From assembly GCF_029961185.1 (NCBI RefSeq), contig NZ_JASBQQ010000002.1, positions 434,001 to 498,000 on the forward strand: a stretch of 64,000 nucleotides of DNA. The letters run 5' to 3'. Source of the DNA: Albidovulum aestuarii. GTDB lineage: Bacteria > Pseudomonadota > Alphaproteobacteria > Rhodobacterales > Rhodobacteraceae. Under the pieces are notes generated by a model that made no database searches, was not told the origin of the DNA, and saw only the letters and a program-made list of their open reading frames with translations. The position numbers were made by a program, and so were the translations under genes. Shown piece after piece: positions 26,987-34,383 of this stretch (position 1 is the stretch's first letter; the number at the start of each line of letters is the position of its first letter).

Positions 26987-27432
26987 GCGCTTCCCTCCCT
27001 CTTCGGTGTGGGTGCCCGTTCCAGCGTGAAGGCCCCGGTTGCGGTTGCCACCGGCAGCGACATATCCGCGTCATGCGCTGTCGCGCGGACGAAGGCGACA
27101 GAGCGGGTGACGTGATAGCACTCGGCCCGCGCCGTGATCCGGTCGCCGGGCTTGGCTGGCCGCATGTAATCAATTCTAAGATCAATCGTCGCCGTCCCGA
27201 TCACCCCGGTCGGGTGGCTCATCACCGCCGCACCGCCGCAGGTATCCATCAGGGCAGACACCGCGCCGCCATGGATGACACCCGTCTGCGGATCGCCGAC
27301 GAATCGCGCATCATAGGGCATGGAGATCACCGCCACCCCGTCTTCGAGGCTGTCGAGCACCATTCCAAGCGCCCGGCTATGCGGGATCGCCTCGATGAAC
27401 TGACGCGCGGCGGCGGTTTTTCTGCTTTCCAT
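26983..27432 (-). CDS. PaaI-family hotdog thioesterase
   Basis: 149 residues from ATG 27432. Hotdog motif GVIHGGAVSALMDTCGGAAV and strand TIDLRIDYMRPAKPGDRITARAEC in two consecutive pieces, typical of PaaI/medium-chain acyl-CoA thioesterases. First gene of the operon running into a second thioesterase and a MATE exporter. The longer upstream open frame lacks a ribosome site and crosses the divergent promoter palindrome. Confidence 0.88.
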   Translation of the reverse strand: MESRKTAAARQFIEAIPHSRALGMVLDSLEDGVAVISMPYDARFVGDPQTGVIHGGAVSALMDTCGGAAVMSHPTGVIGTATIDLRIDYMRPAKPGDRITARAECYHVTRSVAFVRATAHDADMSLPVATATGAFTLERAPTPKREGSA

Positions 27433-27492
27433 GGCCCGGATCCTTTCGGCCCGAGTTATTGGCCCTTGCCAAACCAGCCGCAAGTGGTATCT

Positions 27493-27523
27493 TCTGCAAT
27501 TGAGAATAATTCTCAATTGCAGA
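27493..27523. promoter_or_regulatory. perfect 31-nt palindrome upstream of the putative metal exporter
   Basis: 15-nt arms around a central A (27508); the core reads TTGAGAATAATTCTCAA. It ends 5 nt before the exporter start codon and lies between the divergent thioesterase and exporter genes. AT-rich dyads of this kind are typical of Fur-superfamily (Fur/Mur/Irr) sites. Because it covers the ribosome-binding position, it could also form an mRNA hairpin. Confidence 0.7.
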
Positions 27524-27528
27524 GCATC

Positions 27529-28674
27529 ATGCACAATACCGACCTGACCACCCCCACCCTGCCCGGAATTGGACTGACCCGGTTAGGCCCATTCCGCCCA
27601 CGTCGTCTGCTATTGGTCGCAGCCCTTGTGGCGCTCGCGCTTGCACCCGGGGAACTGGGCGAGTTGACGCGCGGGCTGATGCAGGACGCGTTCGTGCAGG
27701 TCTCGGCCTTTGTCGCGGCAACGCTTCTTTTGTTTTACGGGCTCGAGAAACTCTTCCGCTTCGATATGGGCCTTGCCATGGGCAAGGCGCGTGGCATGCA
27801 GGTGCCGATTGCCGCCCTTCTTGGCGCGACACCCGGCTGCGGCGGCGCTGTCGTCGTGGTGGCGGCGTATGCCTCGGGCAAGGTTTCGTTCGGCGCGGTC
27901 GTGGCCACGCTGACCGCAACGATGGGAGACGCGGCCTTTCTCCTGATCGCGACCCGACCCGACGCGGCGCTGGTCCTGCTGCCCGTGCAGTTCGGCGCCG
28001 GCATCCTGACCGGCTGGCTCATCGACCGCTTCGTCGTGACCGACTATCGTCCGCAGGGCGGCGCCTGCGACATCGCCCCACGGATCGGCAAGACGCGCCT
28101 TCGCGACTACGCCTATCTTGCCGCTGCCATTCCCGGCCTGATCGTGGGGGCCGCACAGATCGGTGCGATTGAAATCAACCATGTCCTCGGCATACCTGTG
28201 ACATGGTTCGCACTGGCGGGCGTCTTCACCGGCCTCGCGATCTGGGCCGCCTCACCCGTGAACGCGATGACGAATGCCTCGGACGGGCCGGTCACGCGGA
28301 TGGCCGAGGAAACCTCCTTCATCTCGGTCTGGGTGATTATCGCCTATCTCGCCTATGACTACGCGGCCGCATATGCCGGGCTCGACCTGAAGGCGATGTT
28401 CGCCTCAATCGCGCCGGTTCTGCCGCTGATCGCCGCCGCTATCGGATTTGTCCCCGGCTGCGGGCCGCAGGTTCTGGTAGCAACGCTCTACATCAATGGC
28501 GCAATCCCCTTCTCGGCGCTGATGGCCAATGCGATCTCGAACGACGGCGACGCGCTCTTTCCCGCCATCGCTCTGGCCCCGAAAGCGGCGATCATGGCCA
28601 CGGTATTCTCGACCATCCCTGCGCTGATCCTCGCCTACGGCTTCTACATCTTCGCGCCCGGGTTTCTGAACTGA
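27529..28674 (+). CDS. putative heavy-metal/manganese exporter, 10-TM ArsP_2-like permease
   Basis: 381 residues, about ten hydrophobic helices in two repeats. Each repeat carries a PGCG motif (GATPGCGGAVVVV near residue 100, GFVPGCGPQVLV near residue 305), followed by a similar strand ending in MGDAAFLL or NDGDALFPA. This matches the 'putative manganese transporter' family related to ArsP-type permeases. The Fur-like palindrome upstream supports metal control. The start at 27529 (MHNTDLTT) is the first ATG after the palindrome. Substrate metal unproven. Confidence 0.8.
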   Translation: MHNTDLTTPTLPGIGLTRLGPFRPRRLLLVAALVALALAPGELGELTRGLMQDAFVQVSAFVAATLLLFYGLEKLFRFDMGLAMGKARGMQVPIAALLGATPGCGGAVVVVAAYASGKVSFGAVVATLTATMGDAAFLLIATRPDAALVLLPVQFGAGILTGWLIDRFVVTDYRPQGGACDIAPRIGKTRLRDYAYLAAAIPGLIVGAAQIGAIEINHVLGIPVTWFALAGVFTGLAIWAASPVNAMTNASDGPVTRMAEETSFISVWVIIAYLAYDYAAAYAGLDLKAMFASIAPVLPLIAAAIGFVPGCGPQVLVATLYINGAIPFSALMANAISNDGDALFPAIALAPKAAIMATVFSTIPALILAYGFYIFAPGFLN

Positions 28675-28741
28675 GGTCAGGCGGCGATCGCGAGTTGTAC
28701 GACGCCTCTCCTGCGGTTACCTTTTGCGCAGGAGGAGTCAG

Positions 28742-29113
28742 ATGGCCGACGAAGAGCTCACCTTCAAGCAGATGTGCACGCGGTTCGACGTAACCCCGCG
28801 CACGCTGCGCTACTACGAATATATCGAGCTTCTGGCCCCCCGAAAGGACGGACGCGCCCGATTCTACGGTCCCCGCGAAAGCGCCCGCATGAAGCTGATC
28901 CTGCGCGGCCGCCGCTTCGGCTTCAGCCTTGAGGAAATCCGGCAATGGCTGCTTCTTTACGACCAGAAGGGCACCAAGGAGCAGTATCAGGTCTTCGTCG
29001 ACCTCGCGAACCGGCAACTTGGCGAATTGCAGACTCAACGCAGCGAACTGGACCAGACGATCGGTGAACTGACCGCTTTGCGCGACACGACGGCCGAGTC
29101 GCTGAAGGGCTGA
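28742..29113 (+). CDS. MerR-family transcriptional regulator
   Basis: 123 residues, preceded by AGGAGGAG. N-terminal winged helix-turn-helix (MCTRFDVTPRTLRYYEYIEL), then RFYGPRESARMKLILRGRRF and GFSLEEIRQWLLLYDQKG, then a C-terminal coiled coil. No effector-binding domain or cysteine cluster, as in the LiuR/PsrA-like acyl-CoA-responsive MerR group. It sits just upstream of a second, related MerR and the beta-oxidation operon. Confidence 0.9.
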   Translation: MADEELTFKQMCTRFDVTPRTLRYYEYIELLAPRKDGRARFYGPRESARMKLILRGRRFGFSLEEIRQWLLLYDQKGTKEQYQVFVDLANRQLGELQTQRSELDQTIGELTALRDTTAESLKG

Positions 29114-29212
29114 ACCCCGCCCGCCGCCCCAATCCGGCGGCACGGAAATGTCGCCCGATTGGCAAAAATCCTTAGGACATTACGTCATAATTTTTGTGAC
29201 GCCACGTTACAG

Positions 29213-29226
29213 TGACGTAAGCGTCA
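29213..29226. promoter_or_regulatory. MerR-type operator before the beta-oxidation operon
   Basis: TGACG-TAAG-CGTCA, a perfect 5-bp inverted repeat. It is embedded in a region with further copies of the half-site: TTACGTCA at about 29180-29187 and an imperfect ACGTTAC/GTGACGT repeat at 29203-29217. It resembles LiuR-type boxes and lies about 75 nt upstream of the second MerR gene. Confidence 0.62.
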
Positions 29227-29300
29227 ACTTCCCTTGTAAGGATCGAATTAACGTTCAATCTGCCCTACATGACGTTACGACAACCATGAAGGGCCCAACC

Positions 29301-29693
29301 GTGAGCACTGAAACCATGACCATCCGCGAAATGTGCGACGCGTACGACGTGACACCGCGCACGCTTCGCTTCTACGAATCCAAGGAACTCCTCTATCCGA
29401 TACGCGAGGGGCAGAAGCGGCTTTACACGAAAAAGGATCGCGGACGCCTCACGCTGATCCTGCGCGGCAAACGCTTTGGCTTCAGCCTGGAAGAGATCCG
29501 GCAGCTTCTGGACCTCTACGATCCGCAAAGCCTGAACATGGCGCAGGTGGCCAAGACGCTCGACGTCGCCAAGCACCATCTGGCCGATATGACGCAACGG
29601 CGTGACGAACTGAACGTCGCAATTGCCGAACTCGAAGCCCATATCGAACTGGGTGAAAAACACCTCGTTAATCCGAAACCGATCAAGATCTGA
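29301..29693 (+). CDS. MerR-family transcriptional regulator of the beta-oxidation operon
   Basis: 130 residues from GTG 29301, chosen because GAAGGG lies 7 nt upstream; ATG 29286 lacks a ribosome site. HTH segment REMCDAYDVTPRTLRFYESK, then RLTLILRGKRFGFSLEEIRQ and a C-terminal coiled coil. It is very similar to the MerR at 28742. It ends 18 nt before the acyl-CoA dehydrogenase, so it is probably co-transcribed with and controls the downstream genes. Confidence 0.9.
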   Translation: MSTETMTIREMCDAYDVTPRTLRFYESKELLYPIREGQKRLYTKKDRGRLTLILRGKRFGFSLEEIRQLLDLYDPQSLNMAQVAKTLDVAKHHLADMTQRRDELNVAIAELEAHIELGEKHLVNPKPIKI

Positions 29694-29711
29694 CACCAAC
29701 GGAGAGCATTC

Positions 29712-31487
29712 ATGCCCAGCTACACGGCGCCTACACGCGACATACAATTTGTCCTGAACGAGGTTCTGGACGTCGCGAACAGCGATGTGCCGGGCTATTC
29801 CGAACTGGAACCGGATTTTACGGCCGCCGTTCTGGAAGAATGCGGCAAGCTCAACTCTGAAGTGTTGGCGCCCCTGAATGTCGTCGGCGACAAGGAAGGC
29901 TGCCGGCTGGAAAACGGCGTCGTGCGCACGCCCACGGGCTTCAAGGCAGCCTTCGATCAGGTTCGCGAAGGCGGCTGGACCGGCCTCGACATGCCCGAAG
30001 AGTTCGGCGGCCAGAACATGCCTTACGTCATGGGCATCGCCACGCTGGAAATGTTCGCCTCGGCCAACCAGGCCTTCGCCATGTATCAGGGCCTCACCCA
30101 TGGCGCTGCCTCGGCAATCCTTGTCCACGGTTCGGAAGAGCAGAAAGCGACCTACCTGCCGAAGATGGTCAATTGCGACTGGACCGGCACGATGAACCTG
30201 ACCGAGCCGCATTGCGGCACCGATCTGGGTCTGATGCGGACCAAGGCCGAACCGCAGGACGATGGCAGCTATGCCATCACCGGGCAGAAGATCTTCATCT
30301 CGGCCGGCGAACACGACATGGCCGACAACATCATCCATCTGGTTCTGGCCAAGATCCCCGGCGGGCCCGAGGGCATCAAGGGCGTCAGCCTCTTCATCGT
30401 GCCGAAATTCCTGTTGAAGGAAGACGGAAGCCTGGGGGAACGCAACGCGCTCTCCTGTGGCAAGATCGAAGAAAAGATGGGCATCCACGGCAATTCGACC
30501 TGCGTCATGAACTATGACGGGGCCAAGGGTTTTCTGATCGGCGAGATGCATAAGGGTATGCGGGCCATGTTCACGATGATGAACGAGGCGCGTCTGGGCG
30601 TCGGCATGCAGGGGCTGGCGCAGGCTGAGGCCGCCTATCAGAACGCGGTCGCCTATGCCAAGGACCGGTTGCAGGGCCGCGCCGTGACAGGCGCCGAGAA
30701 CCCCGACGGCCCGGCCGACCCCCTCATCGTCCATCCCGATATCCGCCGCAGCCTGATGGACCAGAAGAGTTTCACCGAAGGCGCCCGCGCCTTCATCCTC
30801 TGGGGCGCGATGCTGATCGACCAGGCGCAACGGGCAGGCGACAAGGATGCCGACGGGCTGATTTCGCTCCTGACCCCGGTCATCAAGGGCTTCCTCACCG
30901 ATCGCGGCTACGACATGACCGTTCAGGCCCAGCAGGTCTATGGCGGCCATGGCTATATCGAGGAATGGGGCATGTCGCAGTACACCCGCGACGCCCGCAT
31001 CGCGATGATCTACGAGGGTGCCAATGGTGTGCAGGCGCTCGATCTGGTCGGCCGCAAGCTGGCGCAGGATGGCGGCAAACACGTCATGGCCTTCTTCGAC
31101 ATGGTGAAGGGTTTCTGCAAGGAAAACGGCGATGTGGAGGGCATGGCCCCCTTCATCGAACCGCTGAAAGCCGCATCGAAGGACCTTCAGGCGGCAGGCA
31201 TGTTCTTCATGCAGAACGGCATGAAAAACCCCAATGCAGCACTCGCAGGCTCCTATGACTTCATGCATCTCTTCGGCCATGTCTGCCTCGGCCTGATGTG
31301 GGCACGCTCGGCCAAGGTGGCGCTTGTGGCACTCGCTGGCGGCGCCTCCGACAAGGGCTTTTACGAAAACAAACTTACGACGGGGCGCTATTACATGGCC
31401 CGGCAACTGCCGATGACGGCGACCCATCTCGCGCGTATCCAGTCGGGTGCCGATGTCGTGATGACGCTGCCCGCCGACGCGTTCTAA
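29712..31487 (+). CDS. acyl-CoA dehydrogenase with C-terminal extension (FadE/DmdC type)
   Basis: 591 residues. FAD-dependent first step of acyl-CoA beta-oxidation. N-terminal, middle ([20 protein letters not shown]) and C-terminal dehydrogenase domains are followed by an extra C-terminal domain (about 460-590) as in DmdC and long FadE paralogues. The catalytic glutamate is at residue 435 in [13 protein letters not shown]. First enzyme of the operon. Substrate could be a medium-chain acyl-CoA or methylmercaptopropionyl-CoA; context favours general fatty-acid oxidation. Confidence 0.93.
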   Translation: MPSYTAPTRDIQFVLNEVLDVANSDVPGYSELEPDFTAAVLEECGKLNSEVLAPLNVVGDKEGCRLENGVVRTPTGFKAAFDQVREGGWTGLDMPEEFGGQNMPYVMGIATLEMFASANQAFAMYQGLTHGAASAILVHGSEEQKATYLPKMVNCDWTGTMNLTEPHCGTDLGLMRTKAEPQDDGSYAITGQKIFISAGEHDMADNIIHLVLAKIPGGPEGIKGVSLFIVPKFLLKEDGSLGERNALSCGKIEEKMGIHGNSTCVMNYDGAKGFLIGEMHKGMRAMFTMMNEARLGVGMQGLAQAEAAYQNAVAYAKDRLQGRAVTGAENPDGPADPLIVHPDIRRSLMDQKSFTEGARAFILWGAMLIDQAQRAGDKDADGLISLLTPVIKGFLTDRGYDMTVQAQQVYGGHGYIEEWGMSQYTRDARIAMIYEGANGVQALDLVGRKLAQDGGKHVMAFFDMVKGFCKENGDVEGMAPFIEPLKAASKDLQAAGMFFMQNGMKNPNAALAGSYDFMHLFGHVCLGLMWARSAKVALVALAGGASDKGFYENKLTTGRYYMARQLPMTATHLARIQSGADVVMTLPADAF

Positions 31488-31563
31488 AGTCTCGAGGAAG
31501 AGACACGCATGGACGGCTCCCGCGGCACCTCGCGGGGGTCAGACCGAACGCCACAGGACCCGA

Positions 31564-31776
31564 ATGCCCAAACGCCTGCGCCTGACCCGACGTTTCCCGG
31601 CCGCGATGTCGAACGACGCCTATCGCACCCTGTCGCGCTTCGCGGACGAGGCCGAGATCACCACCGACGAGGCACTGACATTCCTCTTCGAGCATTTCGG
31701 ATCGGTGACGCACAAGGACAACCTCACCCACCGGCTCAGGCTTTTCAAAGCCGAGCTTGAAGACCGAAAGGCATGA
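31564..31776 (+). CDS. small basic protein of unknown function
   Basis: 70 residues, Arg/Lys-rich start (MPKRLRLTRR) followed by helical segments, including ITTDEALTFLFEHFGS. No cysteines and no membrane segment. It lies between the acyl-CoA dehydrogenase and the GST in the same orientation, so it may belong to the operon. The helical RHH-like middle suggests nucleic-acid binding, but this is a weak inference. Family not recognised. Confidence 0.6.
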   Translation: MPKRLRLTRRFPAAMSNDAYRTLSRFADEAEITTDEALTFLFEHFGSVTHKDNLTHRLRLFKAELEDRKA

Positions 31777-31996
31777 GCAGGATGGCGATGGCGGAATTGA
31801 GTATTTTTGCCAAGAAGAAATACAAGATGCGCCCCGGAAACGACGTCGGCCCTCAAAGCTGGGGTGCTTCTCGTCGATCCCGGAGCGACTTCTCCTTGGG
31901 CGGTCATCGGCACTCCTGCCTGTACCGCCCCACGAAACTCGCCCGATTCTGGTTAACAAATCCTTGTTCTTCTTGGCGAAAAAACTCCACGGGGGT

Positions 31997-32017
31997 GCGG
32001 GGGTGTGAAACCCCCGC
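31997..32017. terminator. hairpin upstream of the GST gene
   Basis: Perfect 8-bp stem (31997-32004 with 32010-32017, loop GTGAA) in the 268-nt gap before the GST start. No T-tract. Apart from this and an AGTATTTTTGCCAAGAA-type motif near 31798, no other feature is seen in the gap. Confidence 0.45.
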
Positions 32018-32044
32018 TGGCGCAACAATCAGCAGGGGCACGGC

Positions 32045-32683
32045 ATGACGGCAAAACTCCACTGCTTCGGCGAAAGCGGCAATGCCTATAAGGCGGCGCT
32101 GACGTTGGAACTGTCCGGCTATGACTGGGAACCAGTCTTCGTCGATTTCTTCAACGGCGCGACGCGCACGCCCGAGTTCCGCAAACTCAATGTCATGGGC
32201 GAGGTGCCGGTTTTCGAGGAAGACGGTCAGACCCTCAGCCAGTCGGGCGCGATCATGTATCATGTCGTCAGGCGGACGGGAAAACTCGGCGGCGCACCGG
32301 ACGAGGCTGATGAGGTGCTGCGCTGGGTCCTGTGGGACAATCACAAGATGTCATCTCAGGCCGGGATGACCCGGTTCCTGATGAACTTCCTGCCCGAGTA
32401 CAAACGCCCCAAGGATGTCATCGCCTTCATGCAGGCCCGTCTCAAGAACGCCTATGCCGCGCTCGACGCCCATCTGAAGGGCCGCGACTGGATCGTCGGC
32501 GGCGCCCCGACCATCGCCGACATCTCGGCCTGCGGCTATCTCTATTACCCCGAGCCCTTCGGTTTCGACCGCAAGGACTGGCCCGAAATCGACCGCTGGC
32601 TGGCGGGCATCTCTGCCCTGCCCGGCTGGAAACATCCCTATGACCTGATGCCCGGCAACCCCTCTGACCGGGCGGCGAACTGA
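32045..32683 (+). CDS. glutathione S-transferase family protein
   Basis: 212 residues. N-terminal thioredoxin-like domain (LHCFGESGNAYKAALTLEL, cis-Pro in MGEVPVFEEDG, SQSGAIMYHV) and an all-helical C-terminal domain with GAPTIADISACGYLY. Serine or asparagine near residue 10-12 would be the catalytic candidate. It sits 12 nt before the thiolase gene within the beta-oxidation operon. A role in removing reactive or thio-adduct intermediates is only inferred. Confidence 0.9.
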   Translation: MTAKLHCFGESGNAYKAALTLELSGYDWEPVFVDFFNGATRTPEFRKLNVMGEVPVFEEDGQTLSQSGAIMYHVVRRTGKLGGAPDEADEVLRWVLWDNHKMSSQAGMTRFLMNFLPEYKRPKDVIAFMQARLKNAYAALDAHLKGRDWIVGGAPTIADISACGYLYYPEPFGFDRKDWPEIDRWLAGISALPGWKHPYDLMPGNPSDRAAN

Positions 32684-32695
32684 CCGGAGGACACC

Positions 32696-33907
32696 ATGAC
32701 CGAAGCCTATATCTACGACGCCGTGCGCAGCCCGCGCGGCAAGGGCCGCGCCGATGGCGCGCTCCATGAAGTGACCTCCGTCGCGCTTTCGGCGAAGATT
32801 CTGAACGCAGTCAAGGAACGCAACAACCTTGCGGGCCACGCGGTTGAGGACGTGATCTGGGGCAACGTAACCCAGGTCGGCGAACAGGGCGGATGCCTTG
32901 CCCGTTCGGCGGTGTTGCTGTCGGACCTCGACGAACGCATCCCCGGCCTTGCCATCAACCGCTTCTGCGCAAGCGGCATGGAGGCCGTGAACCTCGCCGC
33001 CAACCAGGTAAAGGGCGGTGCCGGGTCCGCCTATATCGCGGGTGGCGTCGAGATGATGGGCCGCGTCGCCATGGGGTCGGACGGGGCCGCGATCGCCGTC
33101 GATCCGACCTTGGCGATGAAGACCTATTTCGTGCCGCAGGGCATTTCCGCCGACATCATCGCCACCGAATACGGGTTCAGCCGCGATGACGCCGACGCGC
33201 TTGCGGTGGAGTCTCAAAATCGCGCCGCAAAGGCTTGGGAAGACAAGCGTTTCGCCAAGTCTATCGTCACGATCCGCGACCAGAATGGGCTGCCGATCCT
33301 CGACCATGACGAATACATGCGCCCCGGCACCGACATGCAGACCCTTGGCGCGCTGAAAGCCTCGTTCAAGGATATGGGCGAGGTCATGCCCGGTTTCGAC
33401 AAGGTCGCGCTGATGAAATATCCGCATCTGGAGCGGATCAACCATATCCACCATGCCGGCAACTCCTCGGGCATTGTCGATGGTGCCGCCGCCGTCCTGA
33501 TCGGCAACAAGGAATTCGGTGAGGCCCACGGCCTGAAACCCCGCGCCAGAATACGGGCGACGGCAAAGATCGGCACCGATCCAACCATCATGCTCACTGG
33601 CCCCGTACCGGTGACCGAGAAAATTCTGAAGGACAGCGGCATGTCGATCAGCGACATCGACCTTTTCGAGGTCAACGAGGCCTTTGCCTCGGTCGTCCTG
33701 CGCTTCATGCAGGCCTTCGACGTCGACAATTCCAAGGTCAACGTCAATGGCGGCTCCATCGCCATGGGCCACCCCCTCGGCGCGACCGGCGCGATCATCA
33801 TCGGCACGCTCCTGGATGAGCTGGAGCGCAGCGGCAAAGGCACGGGCCTTGCCACGCTCTGCATCGCGAGCGGAATGGGTGCGGCCACGATCATCGAGCG
33901 GGTGTGA
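32696..33907 (+). CDS. fadA: acetyl-CoA C-acyltransferase (3-ketoacyl-CoA thiolase)
   Basis: 403 residues. Last step of beta-oxidation: cleaves 3-ketoacyl-CoA to acetyl-CoA and a shortened acyl-CoA. Nucleophilic Cys lies in INRFCASGMEAVNLA, catalytic His in GGSIAMGHPLGATGA, and second Cys in LATLCIASGMGA. VNEAFA is present. It overlaps or nearly abuts the cupin gene and is followed by FadB, the usual complex partner. A PHB-type acetoacetyl-CoA thiolase is less likely given the neighbours. Confidence 0.94.
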   Translation: MTEAYIYDAVRSPRGKGRADGALHEVTSVALSAKILNAVKERNNLAGHAVEDVIWGNVTQVGEQGGCLARSAVLLSDLDERIPGLAINRFCASGMEAVNLAANQVKGGAGSAYIAGGVEMMGRVAMGSDGAAIAVDPTLAMKTYFVPQGISADIIATEYGFSRDDADALAVESQNRAAKAWEDKRFAKSIVTIRDQNGLPILDHDEYMRPGTDMQTLGALKASFKDMGEVMPGFDKVALMKYPHLERINHIHHAGNSSGIVDGAAAVLIGNKEFGEAHGLKPRARIRATAKIGTDPTIMLTGPVPVTEKILKDSGMSISDIDLFEVNEAFASVVLRFMQAFDVDNSKVNVNGGSIAMGHPLGATGAIIIGTLLDELERSGKGTGLATLCIASGMGAATIIERV

Positions 33908-33909
33908 CG

Positions 33910-34383
33910 ATGCCCGTCATCGACAAGAGCAAGGTGCCGGTCAAGACCGGCTCCATCTATCCCCAACCCTATGCCAGCCAGATGGCGGGGCGTTCCAGCC
34001 TGCGCCTCGGCGATGCAGGCGGGCTTACGCAGTTCGGCGCGAATGAGGTGATCCTCCAGCCCGGCGCGCTGTCATCGCTGCGCCACTGGCATCACCGCGA
34101 AGATGAGTTTGTCATGGTGACCCAGGGCGAATGTGTGCTGGTGCAGGACGAAGGCGAAACCACCATGCGCCCCGGTGACTGCGCGGCCTTTCCGGCCGGC
34201 TATCCGAACGGCCATCATTTCATCAACAAGACGGACGCCGAGGCACGGTTCCTCGTCATCGGCTCCCGCATGAACCCCGAAAAAGCCACCTATTCCGATG
34301 TCGATCTGGAAGTGGAGCTGAAGGACGGCAAGGCCACCTTCACCCACAAGAACGGCACCCCCTATCAGGGAGACAGAACATGA
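33910..34383 (+). CDS. cupin-domain protein within the beta-oxidation operon
   Basis: 157 residues from ATG 33910; a GTG 6 nt upstream would overlap the thiolase stop. Cupin motif 1 is LRHWHHREDEFVMVTQGE (His, His, Glu) and motif 2 is MRPGDCAAFPAGYPNGHHFIN, so a metal site is probably intact. The stop overlaps FadB's start (ATGA), so translation is coupled. Its role is unknown; the embedding between thiolase and FadB suggests a substrate- or CoA-linked function. Confidence 0.85.
   Translation: MPVIDKSKVPVKTGSIYPQPYASQMAGRSSLRLGDAGGLTQFGANEVILQPGALSSLRHWHHREDEFVMVTQGECVLVQDEGETTMRPGDCAAFPAGYPNGHHFINKTDAEARFLVIGSRMNPEKATYSDVDLEVELKDGKATFTHKNGTPYQGDRT

Noticed and set aside
29265-31427. Long open frame antisense to the acyl-CoA dehydrogenase
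   Set aside because: Same artefact: the plus strand encodes a complete dehydrogenase with catalytic Glu. The antisense is rich in His, Arg and Gly without any family motif.
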